NCBI GenBank assembly: GCA_963709995.1
Contig: CAVPYN010000008.1
Coordinates: forward strand, 193,593-257,592
Direction: 5' to 3'
Origin: JAUIIK01 sp963709995
GTDB taxonomy: Bacteria; Chloroflexota; Chloroflexia; Thermomicrobiales; CFX8
DNA: 64,000 bases
Position numbers and translations under genes: made by a program. The number at the start of each line of letters is the position of its first letter. Within the stretch, counting starts at the first letter, position 1. Below the pieces are notes generated by a model. The model was not told the origin of the DNA, did no database searches, and saw nothing but the letters and a program-made list of their open reading frames with translations. Shown here in pieces: positions 46,431 to 54,753 of this stretch.

Positions 46431-46730
46431 ATGGTAGAGAAGACTGCCGCAGTTGACGCGGAGCCAACAGCAAGAACTCGTCGGGTGACAAAAGTCGGCG
46501 TTGTCGTTAGCGACAAGAGCGACAAGACCGTGGTGGTCGCCGTCGAGAATCGACGACGTCATCCGCTATATCGCAAGACCGTTGCACGGACCAAGAAGTT
46601 TCATGCTCACGATGAGCAAAACGAGTGCATTGTTGGCGATATCGTACGGATCGAGGAGTCCCGGCCGCGAAGCAAACTCAAGCGATGGGTTGTCCAAGAT
46701 ATTATCGAGCGCGCGGAGCGCGGCATCTAG
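46431..46730 (+). CDS. rpsQ: 30S ribosomal protein S17
   Basis: OB-fold protein binding 16S helices 7 and 11. The core VTKVGVVVSDKSDKTVVVAV, ENRRRHPLYRKTVARTKKFH, AHDEQNECIVGDIVRIEESR is clear, preceded by an N-terminal extension of about 15 polar residues compared with E. coli. 99 residues, intact. Confidence 0.95.
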   Translation: MVEKTAAVDAEPTARTRRVTKVGVVVSDKSDKTVVVAVENRRRHPLYRKTVARTKKFHAHDEQNECIVGDIVRIEESRPRSKLKRWVVQDIIERAERGI

Positions 46731-46749
46731 AGAATCAGGGTTCGAAGAG

Positions 46750-47118
46750 ATGATTCAACAAGAATCCAGGCTCAAAGTCGCCGATAACTCAGGCGCTCGC
46801 GAAATACTTTGTATACGGGTGCTCGGCGGGTCCGGGCGCAAATATGCGGGTGTCGGGGATATCATCGTTGGATCGGTGAAGTCCGCGCAGCCGCGAAGCG
46901 GCGTCCGTAAGGGCGAAGTGGTACGGGCGGTCGTCGTTCGGACTGCCCAGGAGTACTCTCGTGAGGATGGTTCGCGAATTCGATTTGACGACAACGCTGC
47001 GGTCCTGATCAATCCTCAGGGCAATCCGCGGGGCACGAGGATCTTTGGTCCGGTGGGGCGCGAGCTCCGGGAGCGTAATTTCATGCGCATCGTTTCGCTC
47101 GCGCCTGAGACGCTCTAA
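46750..47118 (+). CDS. rplN: 50S ribosomal protein L14
   Basis: Subunit-interface protein of the 50S. MIQQESRLKVADNSGAREIL, CIRVLGGSGRKYAGVGDIIV, GVRKGEVVRAVVVRTAQEYS, IRFDDNAAVLINPQGNPRGT and RIFGPVGRELRERNFMRIVS are conserved. ATG 46750 is the L14 start; the frame is open further upstream without L14 residues. 122 residues, intact. Confidence 0.97.
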   Translation: MIQQESRLKVADNSGAREILCIRVLGGSGRKYAGVGDIIVGSVKSAQPRSGVRKGEVVRAVVVRTAQEYSREDGSRIRFDDNAAVLINPQGNPRGTRIFGPVGRELRERNFMRIVSLAPETL

Positions 47119-47170
47119 GGCATTCCGGTCGACTGGATAGACTCCGGCCGGCAATGAAAGATTATGGGGA

Positions 47171-47503
47171 ATGGCAACGAAGTTACTAACCGGAGATGAG
47201 GTTCTAGTCATTCGCGGCCGCGATCGCGGGGCGCGGGGCAGAATTCGGCGAAATATGATCACTGAGGGCATGGTGATCGTCGACGGCATCAACATCGTGC
47301 GTCGACACCTCCCACGCCAGCAGAATGTCCAGCAGGGGGGCATCATCGAGCGGGAAGCGCCGCTCGATCGATCCAAGGTTATGCTGGTCTGTCCGACATG
47401 CGATCAACCGACGCGGGTTAACTTCAGAATCGATGAAGACGGTACTAAGACTCGCATTTGCCGCAAATGTGACGCGGATATCCCGCGTCCCGAGGCGGAC
47501 TAA
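47171..47503 (+). CDS. rplX: 50S ribosomal protein L24
   Basis: Assembly initiator of the 50S with a KOW domain (LLTGDEVLVIRGRDRGARGR). GINIVRRHLPRQQNVQQGGI and the C-terminal zinc-ribbon-like end with CPTC and CRKC (LVCPTCDQPTRVNF ... RICRKCDADIP) are present, the four-Cys form common in Gram-positive-type and Chloroflexi L24. 110 residues, intact. Confidence 0.95.
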   Translation: MATKLLTGDEVLVIRGRDRGARGRIRRNMITEGMVIVDGINIVRRHLPRQQNVQQGGIIEREAPLDRSKVMLVCPTCDQPTRVNFRIDEDGTKTRICRKCDADIPRPEAD

Positions 47504-47533
47504 TTGGCAACATGCAGCGGGGAGTGATGTGAC

Positions 47534-48079
47534 ATGGCGGCTCGTCTGAAGGAACGCTACGTCGACGAGATTCGTCCGACGCTTCGGCGCGAATTCAACT
47601 ATGCGAATGATCTCGAAGTCCCGAAGCTCGACAAGATCGTGCTCAACATTGGAATTGGCGAAGCGATTCAAAACAACCGGGCGCTCGATGCGGCCGTCGA
47701 AGATCTAGCGGTGATCTCTGGCCAGCATCCGATTGTGACGCGATCAAAGAAGTCGATTGCTGCCTTCAGATTGCGAGAAGGTATGCCGGTTGGCGTAAAA
47801 GTCACTCTGCGCGGGCAGCGCATGTACGAATTCTACGACCGGCTGACGAACGCGGCGTTGCCGCGCATCAGGGATTTCCGGGGCGTGTCGCCAAATTCGT
47901 TCGACGGTCGCGGCAATTATACGCTTGGTCTGCAGGAGCAGATCATGTTTCCGGAGATCGATTACGACAAGATCGACAAAGTGCGTGGCCTTGAGGTCTC
48001 GATTGTGACTACGGCCAGGACCGATGAAGAGGGTCGCCGTCTGCTCGCACTTCTCGGCATGCCGTTTCAGCAACTGTAA
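47534..48079 (+). CDS. rplE: 50S ribosomal protein L5
   Basis: 5S rRNA-binding protein. RLKERYVDEIRPTLRREFNY, NDLEVPKLDKIVLNIGIGEA, GQHPIVTRSKKSIAAFRLRE, PVGVKVTLRGQRMYEFYDRL, RIRDFRGVSPNSFDGRGNYT and LGLQEQIMFPEIDYDKIDKV are conserved. 181 residues, intact. Confidence 0.97.
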   Translation: MAARLKERYVDEIRPTLRREFNYANDLEVPKLDKIVLNIGIGEAIQNNRALDAAVEDLAVISGQHPIVTRSKKSIAAFRLREGMPVGVKVTLRGQRMYEFYDRLTNAALPRIRDFRGVSPNSFDGRGNYTLGLQEQIMFPEIDYDKIDKVRGLEVSIVTTARTDEEGRRLLALLGMPFQQL

Positions 48080-48115
48080 GCAGATAGGTCAAAGGGGAGA
48101 GGAACCTCTGGTTCA

Positions 48116-48301
48116 ATGGCGAAGAAATCGATGATCGCAAAGGCAAATCGGCAACCGAAGTATGCTGTCCGGCAGCACAACCGGTGCAAGCGTTGCGGGC
48201 GGCCGCGAGCGTACATGCGCAAATTCGGCCTCTGCCGGATCTGTTTCCGGGAGCTCGCCCTGAGCGGCAAGCTGCCTGGCGTCACGAAGTCGAGTTGGTA
48301 G
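48116..48301 (+). CDS. rpsZ: 30S ribosomal protein S14, zinc-binding type Z
   Basis: Short 61-residue S14 with the zinc site CKRC (NRCKRCGRPRAYMRKFG) and LCRICFRELALSG, the C+ form. It ends GKLPGVTKSSW as is typical. It sits between L5 and S8 in the usual spc order. Zinc availability may matter to the host if a Cys-free paralogue exists elsewhere, which cannot be seen here. Confidence 0.97.
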   Translation: MAKKSMIAKANRQPKYAVRQHNRCKRCGRPRAYMRKFGLCRICFRELALSGKLPGVTKSSW

Positions 48302-48348
48302 GACAGCCCAGCACATTCCGGCCACATGTGTGGCGCGAGGAGAACTCT

Positions 48349-48750
48349 ATGAGTGTTACGACAGATCCAATAGCCGACATGCTGACGCGCATCCGAAATG
48401 CGGGTATGGCGCGCAAGGAAAGCACATCGATGCCAGCATCGAAGATGCTGGTAGCAATCGCTCAAATCCTTCAGCGAGAAGGATATGTAGCCGGATTTAA
48501 CGTTCGTGAGGGTAAGCCGTACAACACACTCACGGTTTTTCTCAAGTACGGGTCGGACCGGTCCCACGCTATTCGCGAACTCAAGCGTGTGTCGAAGCCC
48601 GGCTTGCGCGTGTATGTTGCTCGCGACGAGATTCCACGCGTTCGCAACGGGCTTGGGATTTCAATTCTGACCACCTCACAAGGGGTTATGAGCGGAACCG
48701 AAGCTCGAAGGCAGGGGATTGGTGGCGAACTCCTTTGCACTGTGTTCTAG
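48349..48750 (+). CDS. rpsH: 30S ribosomal protein S8
   Basis: Central-domain protein of the 30S. TDPIADMLTRIRNAGMARKE, VAIAQILQREGYVAGFNV, ELKRVSKPGLRVYVARDEIP, RVRNGLGISILTTSQGVMSG and EARRQGIGGELLCTVF are conserved. ATG 48349 follows GAGGAGAACTCT; the upstream open frame is not S8. 133 residues, intact. Confidence 0.97.
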   Translation: MSVTTDPIADMLTRIRNAGMARKESTSMPASKMLVAIAQILQREGYVAGFNVREGKPYNTLTVFLKYGSDRSHAIRELKRVSKPGLRVYVARDEIPRVRNGLGISILTTSQGVMSGTEARRQGIGGELLCTVF

Positions 48751-48801
48751 TGCATCGGATGCTCTTCGGTCTGCTCGTTGTAGGCGCCCAGGGAGGAAAC
48801 C

Positions 48802-49347
48802 ATGTCTCGAATAGGAAATAATCCGATCGACGTGCCCACCGGAGTTGACCTCGCCATCGATGGCCAGGACGTTCGCGTCAAAGGGCCTAAGGGAGAACTC
48901 ATGCTGACGGTGCGCGAACCGATCTCGGTGAGTCGCGACAACGGGAGCGTCGTCGTGTCGCGTCCAAACGATGCGCGAACGAATCGTTCGCTGCATGGAC
49001 TTACGCGCACGTTGATTAACAATATGGTTGTCGGGGTGACCGATGGATACACCAAGCGGTTGGAGATTCGAGGCGTCGGCTATCGCGCGGCTCTCGATGG
49101 CAAGGCGCTGGTGTTGACCGTTGGATATTCCCATCCAGTGCGTATGGAGCCAGTTGAGGGCATCGAGTATGTCGTCGACGGTAACACGAACATCAGCGTC
49201 ACCGGCGTGGACAAGCAGCTTGTGGGCGAAGTGGCGGCCCGAATTCGTCGGGTCCGCCCGCCGGAGCCCTACAAGGGCAAGGGCATTCGGTATGTCGGAG
49301 AATTTGTGCGCCAGAAAGCTGGCAAGGCCGGCAAGGTTGGAACGTAG
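48802..49347 (+). CDS. rplF: 50S ribosomal protein L6
   Basis: 50S protein at the GTPase-factor site. MSRIGNNPIDVPTGVDLAID, GQDVRVKGPKGELMLTV, RSLHGLTRTLINNMVVGVTD, GYTKRLEIRGVGYRAALDGK and PEPYKGKGIRYVGEFVRQKA are conserved. 181 residues, intact. GGGAGGAAACC precedes the ATG. Confidence 0.97.
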   Translation: MSRIGNNPIDVPTGVDLAIDGQDVRVKGPKGELMLTVREPISVSRDNGSVVVSRPNDARTNRSLHGLTRTLINNMVVGVTDGYTKRLEIRGVGYRAALDGKALVLTVGYSHPVRMEPVEGIEYVVDGNTNISVTGVDKQLVGEVAARIRRVRPPEPYKGKGIRYVGEFVRQKAGKAGKVGT

Positions 49348-49381
49348 CTCACACGCGGCTGGTTGTTGAGGAGGATCTGAA

Positions 49382-49753
49382 GTGCGCTATCACTATAAAT
49401 CTGGGCTGAGTCCACGGAAGCGGCGTCATCTTCGCGTGCGGGCGAAGCTTTCTGGAACAGCAGCGCGACCGCGCTTGAACGTCTTTCGAAGCTCGGCACA
49501 TATGTACGCACAGCTTATCGACGATACGACCGGGCATACTCTCGTGTCCGCGTCCTCGATCGAGCCCGCAGTCCGGCAGGAGATGGCTGGAAAATCGAAG
49601 ACCGAGCGTGCTTCCGCGGTGGGTGAATTGATTGGTAACCGGGCAAAGGCAGCCGGAGTTGAACAGGTCGTGTTCGATCGAGGCGGATTCAAGTATCACG
49701 GGCGCGTCAAAGCGCTCGCTGAAGGCGCGCGCGAGGCGGGGTTGAAGTTCTAG
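49382..49753 (+). CDS. rplR: 50S ribosomal protein L18
   Basis: 5S rRNA-binding protein. SGLSPRKRRHLRVRAKLSGT, AARPRLNVFRSSAHMYAQLI, DDTTGHTLVSASSIEP and RGGFKYHGRVKALAEGAREA are conserved. GTG start at 49382 after GAGGAGGATCTGA. 123 residues, intact. Confidence 0.96.
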   Translation: MRYHYKSGLSPRKRRHLRVRAKLSGTAARPRLNVFRSSAHMYAQLIDDTTGHTLVSASSIEPAVRQEMAGKSKTERASAVGELIGNRAKAAGVEQVVFDRGGFKYHGRVKALAEGAREAGLKF

Positions 49754-49807
49754 CAGGACGACCGTGATAGCGTCAGTACAGTAAACGGATTGAAGTGAGA
49801 TAGCGTT

Positions 49808-50368
49808 ATGGCAGATCGAAATCGGAGGCGGTCGCGACGTCGCGACGATGAGCCTCGAGAATTTGAAGAACGAGTCGTCCAGATCAACCGCGTGTCTAAG
49901 GTTGCACAGGGCGGGCGGCGGTTTTCTTTTGGAAGTGTCGTCGTTGTCGGTGACGGCAAAGGTCGAGTCGGCGTTGGACTGGGCAAAGCTGGTGAGGTGC
50001 CCGAGTCGATTCGCAAGGGTGTGGAACAAGCCCGAAGGAGCCTGATCGAGGTGCCCCTCTCTGGAACGACGATACCGCACGATATTGAGGTAAAAGATGG
50101 CGGGGCTCGGGTAATGCTCCGGCCGGCCGCGCCGGGAACAGGCGTGATTGCCGGTGGCGCCGTGCGAGCGGTCGTTGAGCTTGCCGGTGTGCGAGACATT
50201 CTCGCGAAGTCGCTTGGGTCCAACAATCCGCTCAATGTGGCTCGGGCAACCATCAAGGCTCTGCAGGAGCTTGAATCGCCTCAGGATGTTGCGCGACGGC
50301 GAGGCGTGCCGGAGGCATCGTTGCTGCCTCGCGTCGTGCGCGAGGCGGCTGAAGCGAGCGCGCAATGA
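49808..50368 (+). CDS. rpsE: 30S ribosomal protein S5
   Basis: 30S fidelity protein. EERVVQINRVSKVAQGGRRF, SFGSVVVVGDGKGRVGVGLG, KAGEVPESIRKGVEQARRSL, GTGVIAGGAVRAVVELAGVR and DILAKSLGSNNPLNVARATI are conserved. A basic N-terminal tail (DRNRRRSRRRDDEPRE) is present. 186 residues; its stop overlaps the rpmD start by 4 nt. Confidence 0.97.
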   Translation: MADRNRRRSRRRDDEPREFEERVVQINRVSKVAQGGRRFSFGSVVVVGDGKGRVGVGLGKAGEVPESIRKGVEQARRSLIEVPLSGTTIPHDIEVKDGGARVMLRPAAPGTGVIAGGAVRAVVELAGVRDILAKSLGSNNPLNVARATIKALQELESPQDVARRRGVPEASLLPRVVREAAEASAQ

Positions 50369-50577
50369 GCGCGGACACGATTCGAATAACCTATGTGAAA
50401 AGCGTTTACGGGTATCGGGATGACCAGGCGCAGACCATCAGATCGCTCGGACTCTATCGGCTCAACCAGACTGTGGTGCGGCCAGACACGCCAGATGTTC
50501 GGGGAATGGTCAACAAAGTCAGTCATCTTGTTGTCGTCGAGCCAGGAGATGCCGACGCCACCGATTCAGAATCCTAG
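50365..50577 (+). CDS. rpmD: 50S ribosomal protein L30
   Basis: Small 50S protein. IRITYVKSVYGYRDDQAQTI, RSLGLYRLNQTVVRPDTPDV and RGMVNKVSHLVVVE are conserved; a 10-residue acidic tail follows. 70 residues, ATG overlapping the rpsE stop, so co-translated. Confidence 0.95.
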   Translation: MSADTIRITYVKSVYGYRDDQAQTIRSLGLYRLNQTVVRPDTPDVRGMVNKVSHLVVVEPGDADATDSES

Positions 50578-50609
50578 GCTCAAAGGGAAGCTGCGAGGAC
50601 GGTAACTCG

Positions 50610-51056
50610 ATGGAATTGCATGATTTGAAACCAGCTGAAGGCTCCACGCGAGACCGCAAACGTGTGGGCCGCGGCCATGGGTCTGGACACGTAAAGACGG
50701 CGGGCCGTGGCACGAAAGGGCAGAAGTCCCGATCTGGCGGTCGCACGCGTCCGGGCTTTGAAGGCGGGCAGAACCCTATCTACCAGCGCATGCCGTACAA
50801 GCGGGGATTCAAGAACTATTTCAAGAAGGAATTCGAGATCATCAATGTCGGGACAATCTCTGAATTCGAGCTTGAAAGTCCAGTTACTCCGGAATCGTTG
50901 GTCGAGCGAGGTCTGATTCGATCAACGAGCGTTCCGTTAAAGATTCTCGGCGAAGGCGAGTTGTCAGGCTCGCTTGTCGTGCGCGCCCATAAGTTCTCAG
51001 CATCGGCTCGCCAGAAGATCGAGGCGGCTGGCGGTACTGCGGAGGTTATTGACTAA
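50610..51056 (+). CDS. rplO: 50S ribosomal protein L15
   Basis: 50S assembly protein. MELHDLKPAEGSTRDRKRVG, RGHGSGHVKTAGRGTKGQKS, RSGGRTRPGFEGGQNPIYQR and MPYKRGFKNYFKKEFEIINV are conserved. 148 residues, intact. The stop TAA overlaps the secY ATG (TAATG). Confidence 0.97.
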   Translation: MELHDLKPAEGSTRDRKRVGRGHGSGHVKTAGRGTKGQKSRSGGRTRPGFEGGQNPIYQRMPYKRGFKNYFKKEFEIINVGTISEFELESPVTPESLVERGLIRSTSVPLKILGEGELSGSLVVRAHKFSASARQKIEAAGGTAEVID

Positions 51057-52354
51057 TGCTTGAAGCCGCGATCAACTCATTCCGAATTCCGGAGTTGCGG
51101 CGACGAATCATATTCACGCTCGTCATTCTGATTATCTTCCGATTCATCGCGACGGTTCCGATCCCCGGGGTGGATCGCGACGCCCTCAACACGTTACTCG
51201 AACAGAACGAGTTGCTCGGTGTTCTGAACTTGTTTTCCGGATCGACGCTGAGTAATTTCTCGATCGCGGCGCTTGGTGTTTATCCGTACATCACCGCTTC
51301 GATCATCATGCAGCTGATGACCCCGATCATTCCGCGGCTCGATGAATTGTCGAAAGAGGGTGAGAGCGGCAGACGGCAGATTAATCGTTACCAGCACTGG
51401 TTGACGGTGCCGCTGGCTCTGTTGCAGGGATATGGCCAGATCATCCTGATGCAGAATCAGGGTGTTATTGAGAATTTCGGACTCTTTTCAAGCGACACAT
51501 GGCTCCATTCGCTAGCAATTCTCTTGACTCTCACAGCTGGAACGATCGTGCTGGTCTGGTTTGGTGAATTGATCACGGAGAGCGGCATCGGAAACGGCAT
51601 TTCGATCATCATCTTTGGTGGCATCGTCGCAACCTTGCCCTCGTCGGTCGGCAATCTTGTCTTTGGAAGCACATTCCAGGACAACGTGATCGGGACCGCC
51701 GCCTTTATCGTCCTTGGTCTCCTTACTATCGTCGGAATCGTCCGACTTAACGAAGGTCAGCGGCGGATACCGGTACATCACGCCAAGCGCGTGCGCAGGG
51801 GAAGGATGTATGGTGGAAGTTCTACGTACATTCCCCTCAAGGTAAATTCTGCCGGGATGATCCCGCTCATCTTTGCTGTCTCGATCATGGTGTTTCCGGG
51901 GCTCGTGGCGAACTTCCTCACAGGTTCGGAGCGACCGTGGCTCAGAGATCTTTCCTCTGACCTTGCGAACTTCTTCGATGCGAATACGCTTCAGTACCAA
52001 CTCGTGTATTTCTTCATGGTCGTCCTCTTTACCTACTTCTACACGATGGTCGTGTTTCAGCAACAAAACATCGCTGAAAACCTTCAGCGGCAGGGCGCGT
52101 TCATACCGGGAATCCGGCCCGGCGCAAATACGAACAGATATTTGACCGGTGTTCTTACGCGGATCACGCTTGTTGGGGCACTCGGACTCGGGACAGTTGC
52201 GGTACTCCCATACTTCGTGTCCCAATTGACCGGCATTCAAACTCTCTTCCTTGGCGCGACGTCGTTGCTGATCGTAGTGGGTGTCGCGGTAGACACAATG
52301 CGTCAGCTCGAAGCACAACTGATGATGCGTAACTATGACGGTTTCATTAGTTAG
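51056..52354 (+). CDS. secY: Protein translocase subunit SecY
   Basis: Pore-forming subunit of the Sec translocon, inner membrane. Ten hydrophobic segments are visible. RFIATVPIPGVDRDALNTLL, LGVYPYITASIIMQLMTPII, LDELSKEGESGRRQINRYQH, ESGIGNGISIIIFGGIVATL, the cytoplasmic loop RRIPVHHAKRVRRGR, YIPLKVNSAGMIPLIFAVSI and GAFIPGIRPGANTNRYLTGV are conserved. 432 residues, intact, coupled to rplO. Confidence 0.97.
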   Translation: MLEAAINSFRIPELRRRIIFTLVILIIFRFIATVPIPGVDRDALNTLLEQNELLGVLNLFSGSTLSNFSIAALGVYPYITASIIMQLMTPIIPRLDELSKEGESGRRQINRYQHWLTVPLALLQGYGQIILMQNQGVIENFGLFSSDTWLHSLAILLTLTAGTIVLVWFGELITESGIGNGISIIIFGGIVATLPSSVGNLVFGSTFQDNVIGTAAFIVLGLLTIVGIVRLNEGQRRIPVHHAKRVRRGRMYGGSSTYIPLKVNSAGMIPLIFAVSIMVFPGLVANFLTGSERPWLRDLSSDLANFFDANTLQYQLVYFFMVVLFTYFYTMVVFQQQNIAENLQRQGAFIPGIRPGANTNRYLTGVLTRITLVGALGLGTVAVLPYFVSQLTGIQTLFLGATSLLIVVGVAVDTMRQLEAQLMMRNYDGFIS

Positions 52355-52396
52355 CTCAGTTGGCTCGGGCTAATGGTGCAAGAAATTTCTCGCTTG

Positions 52397-52432
52397 AAGG
52401 GCCAGGTGGCGCACCGCTCGCAACTGGCCCTT
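52397..52432 (+). terminator. Hairpin between secY and adk
   Basis: A perfect 9-bp stem (AAGGGCCAG with CTGGCCCTT) has an 18-nt loop and a short T run after it. It lies in the 100-nt gap after secY. It could be a partial terminator that lowers expression of adk-map-infA relative to the ribosomal genes, or an RNA processing site. Confidence 0.5.
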
Positions 52433-52457
52433 TCAGCTTGGCGTAAGAAAGGATGAA

Positions 52458-53078
52458 ATGAAGCACGCGGTGATAATCGGTCCTCAAGGTGCTGGTAAAG
52501 GGACGCAGGCGGCGCGCTTGGCTTCCGCGTTCAACTTACTCCACCTGTCGACTGGCGATATCTTCAGAGCGCTGATGATGACAGACTCAGAGCTTGCAGG
52601 AAAGGTACGCTCCTACATTGACCAGGGCGTGCTTGTGCCGGATGATCTCACGGCGAGCGTGTTGTTCGCAGCGTTGGATGATCGCGCTCGAATAGCGCAA
52701 CCGAAAGGCGCGCTTTTCGACGGCTATCCTCGTAATGCTGCCCAGGCTGAGGTGCTGGATAACACGATTGCCGACCGTGGCGACGAGCTCGTTGCAGTAA
52801 TTCATCTTGATGTGCCGCTTGACGTGCTTCGAGAACGTATCGCCGGCAGAGCGGCTGAGGAAGGCAGGTCCGACGACACGCCCGAAGCGCTCGAGCGTCG
52901 CCTCCAGATCTACTTCGACGAAACCCGGCCGTTGATCGACCGTTGGCGCTCGGAGGGCATTGTTGTGGATATCGACGGCGACCAGACAGTTGAGGACGTT
53001 GCGTCCGACATAAGATCCGCTCTGGAATCTGTCTACCAAGACGGCAGCGGAAGTAGCGGCGATGCCGATCCACATTAA
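52458..53078 (+). CDS. adk: Adenylate kinase, short-LID form
   Basis: Interconverts ATP, ADP and AMP. The P-loop IGPQGAGKGTQAARLASAFN, AMP-site LSTGDIFRALMM, FDGYPRNAAQAEVLD and the LID-flanking RIAGRAAEEGRSDDTPEALE are visible. The LID is short, without the zinc-finger insertion of many Gram-positive enzymes. 206 residues. ATG after AAAGGATGAA. It overlaps the map start by 17 nt in another frame. Confidence 0.95.
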   Translation: MKHAVIIGPQGAGKGTQAARLASAFNLLHLSTGDIFRALMMTDSELAGKVRSYIDQGVLVPDDLTASVLFAALDDRARIAQPKGALFDGYPRNAAQAEVLDNTIADRGDELVAVIHLDVPLDVLRERIAGRAAEEGRSDDTPEALERRLQIYFDETRPLIDRWRSEGIVVDIDGDQTVEDVASDIRSALESVYQDGSGSSGDADPH

Positions 53079-53820
53079 GTCTCCGGAAGATATCGAAAAA
53101 ATGCGAATTGCCGGCGATGCCGTAGCGCGGGTCCACGCCTTGATGGCAGGGATGGTAGCGCCCGGCGTTTACACCGCTGAACTGGATCTTGCGGCTCGAC
53201 GTCTGATCGAGGAGGCGGGCGGCACGCCGTCCTTTCTGAATTACAACGGCTTTCCCGGTTCGATTTGTGCGTCAGTTGGGCGTGAGGTTGTCCATGGGAT
53301 CCCTGGGGATCGGCAGCTCAAAGAAGGCGAAATCATTTCCATCGACGTCGGGGCCTTCATCAACGGATTTCACGGAGACGCGGCGGTGACCTATGCAGTG
53401 GGCTCTATATCGCCCGAACTCGAAGCATTGATTGCATCGGCCGAGCGGGCGTTCGAAGCGGGCCGCCGGGCGGCCAGAGTAGGACATCGTGTCGGTGACA
53501 TATCGGCGGCCGTGCAATCGTCGATAGAGGCCGATGGCTATGGAATTGTCCGGCACTACGGGGGCCACGGGATAGGTCGGCGGATGCACGAGGATCCATC
53601 GATCCCCAATCTGGGTACAGCAGGCACTGGAGCCCACCTACAATCGGGGATGACGCTGGCAATTGAACCGATGCTGACGTTGGGCAGCCCGGACACCATC
53701 GAATTGGAAGATGGTTGGACTGTAGTCACTGCGGACGGCACGGCCTCGGCGCATTTCGAGCACACAATTGTGATTAACGATAACGAGGCGGAGATTCTGA
53801 CAAAGATCCATGAAGAGTGA
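53062..53820 (+). CDS. map: Methionine aminopeptidase type I
   Basis: Removes N-terminal Met from nascent proteins. The five metal ligands are in place: Asp in SIDVGAFINGFHGDAAVTY (two), His in GHGIGRRMHEDPSIPNL, Glu in LAIEPMLTLG and Glu in HFEHTIVINDNE. FLNYNGFPGSICASVGREVV precedes them. 252 residues, intact. It overlaps adk. Confidence 0.96.
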   Translation: MPIHIKSPEDIEKMRIAGDAVARVHALMAGMVAPGVYTAELDLAARRLIEEAGGTPSFLNYNGFPGSICASVGREVVHGIPGDRQLKEGEIISIDVGAFINGFHGDAAVTYAVGSISPELEALIASAERAFEAGRRAARVGHRVGDISAAVQSSIEADGYGIVRHYGGHGIGRRMHEDPSIPNLGTAGTGAHLQSGMTLAIEPMLTLGSPDTIELEDGWTVVTADGTASAHFEHTIVINDNEAEILTKIHEE

Positions 53821-53834
53821 TATAGTAGAGGGCT

Positions 53835-53859
53835 GTGATGCGCCTCACGAGCGCATCAC
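53835..53859 (+). promoter_or_regulatory. Perfect hairpin in the infA leader
   Basis: GTGATGCGC and GCGCATCAC form a 9-bp perfect stem with loop CTCACGA. It begins 15 nt after the map stop and ends about 19 nt before the infA ribosome site. No U-tract follows. It may control map/infA message stability or infA translation. Confidence 0.4.
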
Positions 53860-53886
53860 TTGTGCTGTCCCTGTATCGGAGGTTGT

Positions 53887-54108
53887 TTGGCCAAGAAGGA
53901 TGTCATTGAAGTAGAAGGAAAAGTGACCGAGCCTCTTCCTAACGCGATGTTTCGCGTTGAGCTCGACAACGGGCACGAGGTTCTCGCGCACATTTCCGGA
54001 AAGCTGCGCATGCACTATATCCGTATTTCACCGGGTGACCGGGTGCGCGTTGAGCTTTCACCGTACGACTTGACGCGTGGCCGGATCACCTACCGGTTGC
54101 GGGCGTAG
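53887..54108 (+). CDS. infA: Translation initiation factor IF-1
   Basis: OB-fold factor that binds the 30S A site. KKDVIEVEGKVTEPLPNAMF, RVELDNGHEVLAHISGKLRM, HYIRISPGDRVRVELSPYDL and TRGRITYRLRA are conserved. The start is inferred to be TTG 53887, directly giving LAKKD, with GGAGG 4-5 nt upstream; a longer frame adds Cys-rich residues foreign to IF-1. 73 residues. TTG starts are uncommon in this operon. Confidence 0.95.
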   Translation: MAKKDVIEVEGKVTEPLPNAMFRVELDNGHEVLAHISGKLRMHYIRISPGDRVRVELSPYDLTRGRITYRLRA

Positions 54109-54164
54109 CGCTAAGGCAGGAGCGAGCCGGGTCACTGGTTCGTAGCCGGGGAAGCAGGAATCAC

Positions 54165-54278
54165 ATGAAGGTATCGGCATCGGTCAAGCGTCGCTGCGAG
54201 CGCTGCAAAATTATCAAGAGGCGTGGAGTGGTCCGCGTCATTTGCGTTAATCCAAAGCACAAGCAGCGCCAGGGCTAG
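54165..54278 (+). CDS. rpmJ: 50S ribosomal protein L36
   Basis: 37-residue L36 reading MKVSASVKRRCERCKIIKRR then GVVRVICVNPKHKQRQG. The zinc ligands Cys, Cys, Cys and His (CERC, IC, KH) are all there, the C+ form. It sits between infA and rpsM as usual. GGGGAAGCAGGAA lies upstream of the ATG. Confidence 0.97.
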   Translation: MKVSASVKRRCERCKIIKRRGVVRVICVNPKHKQRQG

Positions 54279-54302
54279 CAATAACACGGGAGAAGGGTGA
54301 TC

Positions 54303-54677
54303 ATGGCTCGTATCGCCGGGGTCGACATTCCACGCGACAAGACAGTGGGCGTCAGCCTCACCTACATTTATGGGATTGGGTCGACGGCGAGCGCGAAGAT
54401 CCTCGATGAAGTTGGCGTCGATCCTTCCGCTCGAGTCAGGGACCTCACTGAAGCAGAGGTCACTCGGCTTCGAGAGGTGATCGAACGTGACTACATCGTA
54501 GAGGGCGACCTCCGCCGTGAAGTGCAGATGAACATAAAGCGACTGATGGATATCGGGTGCTATCGAGGACTTCGCCATCGACGAGGTATGCCCGTTCGTG
54601 GGCAACGAACTCGAACAAATGCCCGAAGTCGCCGCGGTCCGAAGCGCACGGTTAGTCGCCGGCGTAGAACGGTCTAG
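54303..54677 (+). CDS. rpsM: 30S ribosomal protein S13
   Basis: 30S head protein contacting P-site tRNA and L5. MARIAGVDIPRDKTVGVSLT, YIYGIGSTASAKILDEVGVD, EVQMNIKRLMDIGCYRGLRH and RRGMPVRGQRTRTNARSRRG are conserved. ATG 54303, with GAAGG 6 nt upstream; a GTG two codons earlier is less likely. 124 residues, intact. Confidence 0.97.
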   Translation: MARIAGVDIPRDKTVGVSLTYIYGIGSTASAKILDEVGVDPSARVRDLTEAEVTRLREVIERDYIVEGDLRREVQMNIKRLMDIGCYRGLRHRRGMPVRGQRTRTNARSRRGPKRTVSRRRRTV

Positions 54678-54753
54678 CTGGGACAGCACACCCATTGTGT
54701 CAAGTTCTATTGCTGAATTTGATAGCGGGGATTGAGAAAGGTTTCTTGAACTG

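Noticed and set aside
49349..50365. A 338-codon minus-strand frame opposite rplR and rpsE
   Set aside because: Shadow of intact ribosomal genes in GC-rich DNA; translation has no recognisable features.
53062..53078. The 17-nt adk/map overlap as a sign of a frameshift
   Set aside because: Both proteins are complete with normal termini; such overlap is ordinary coupling.
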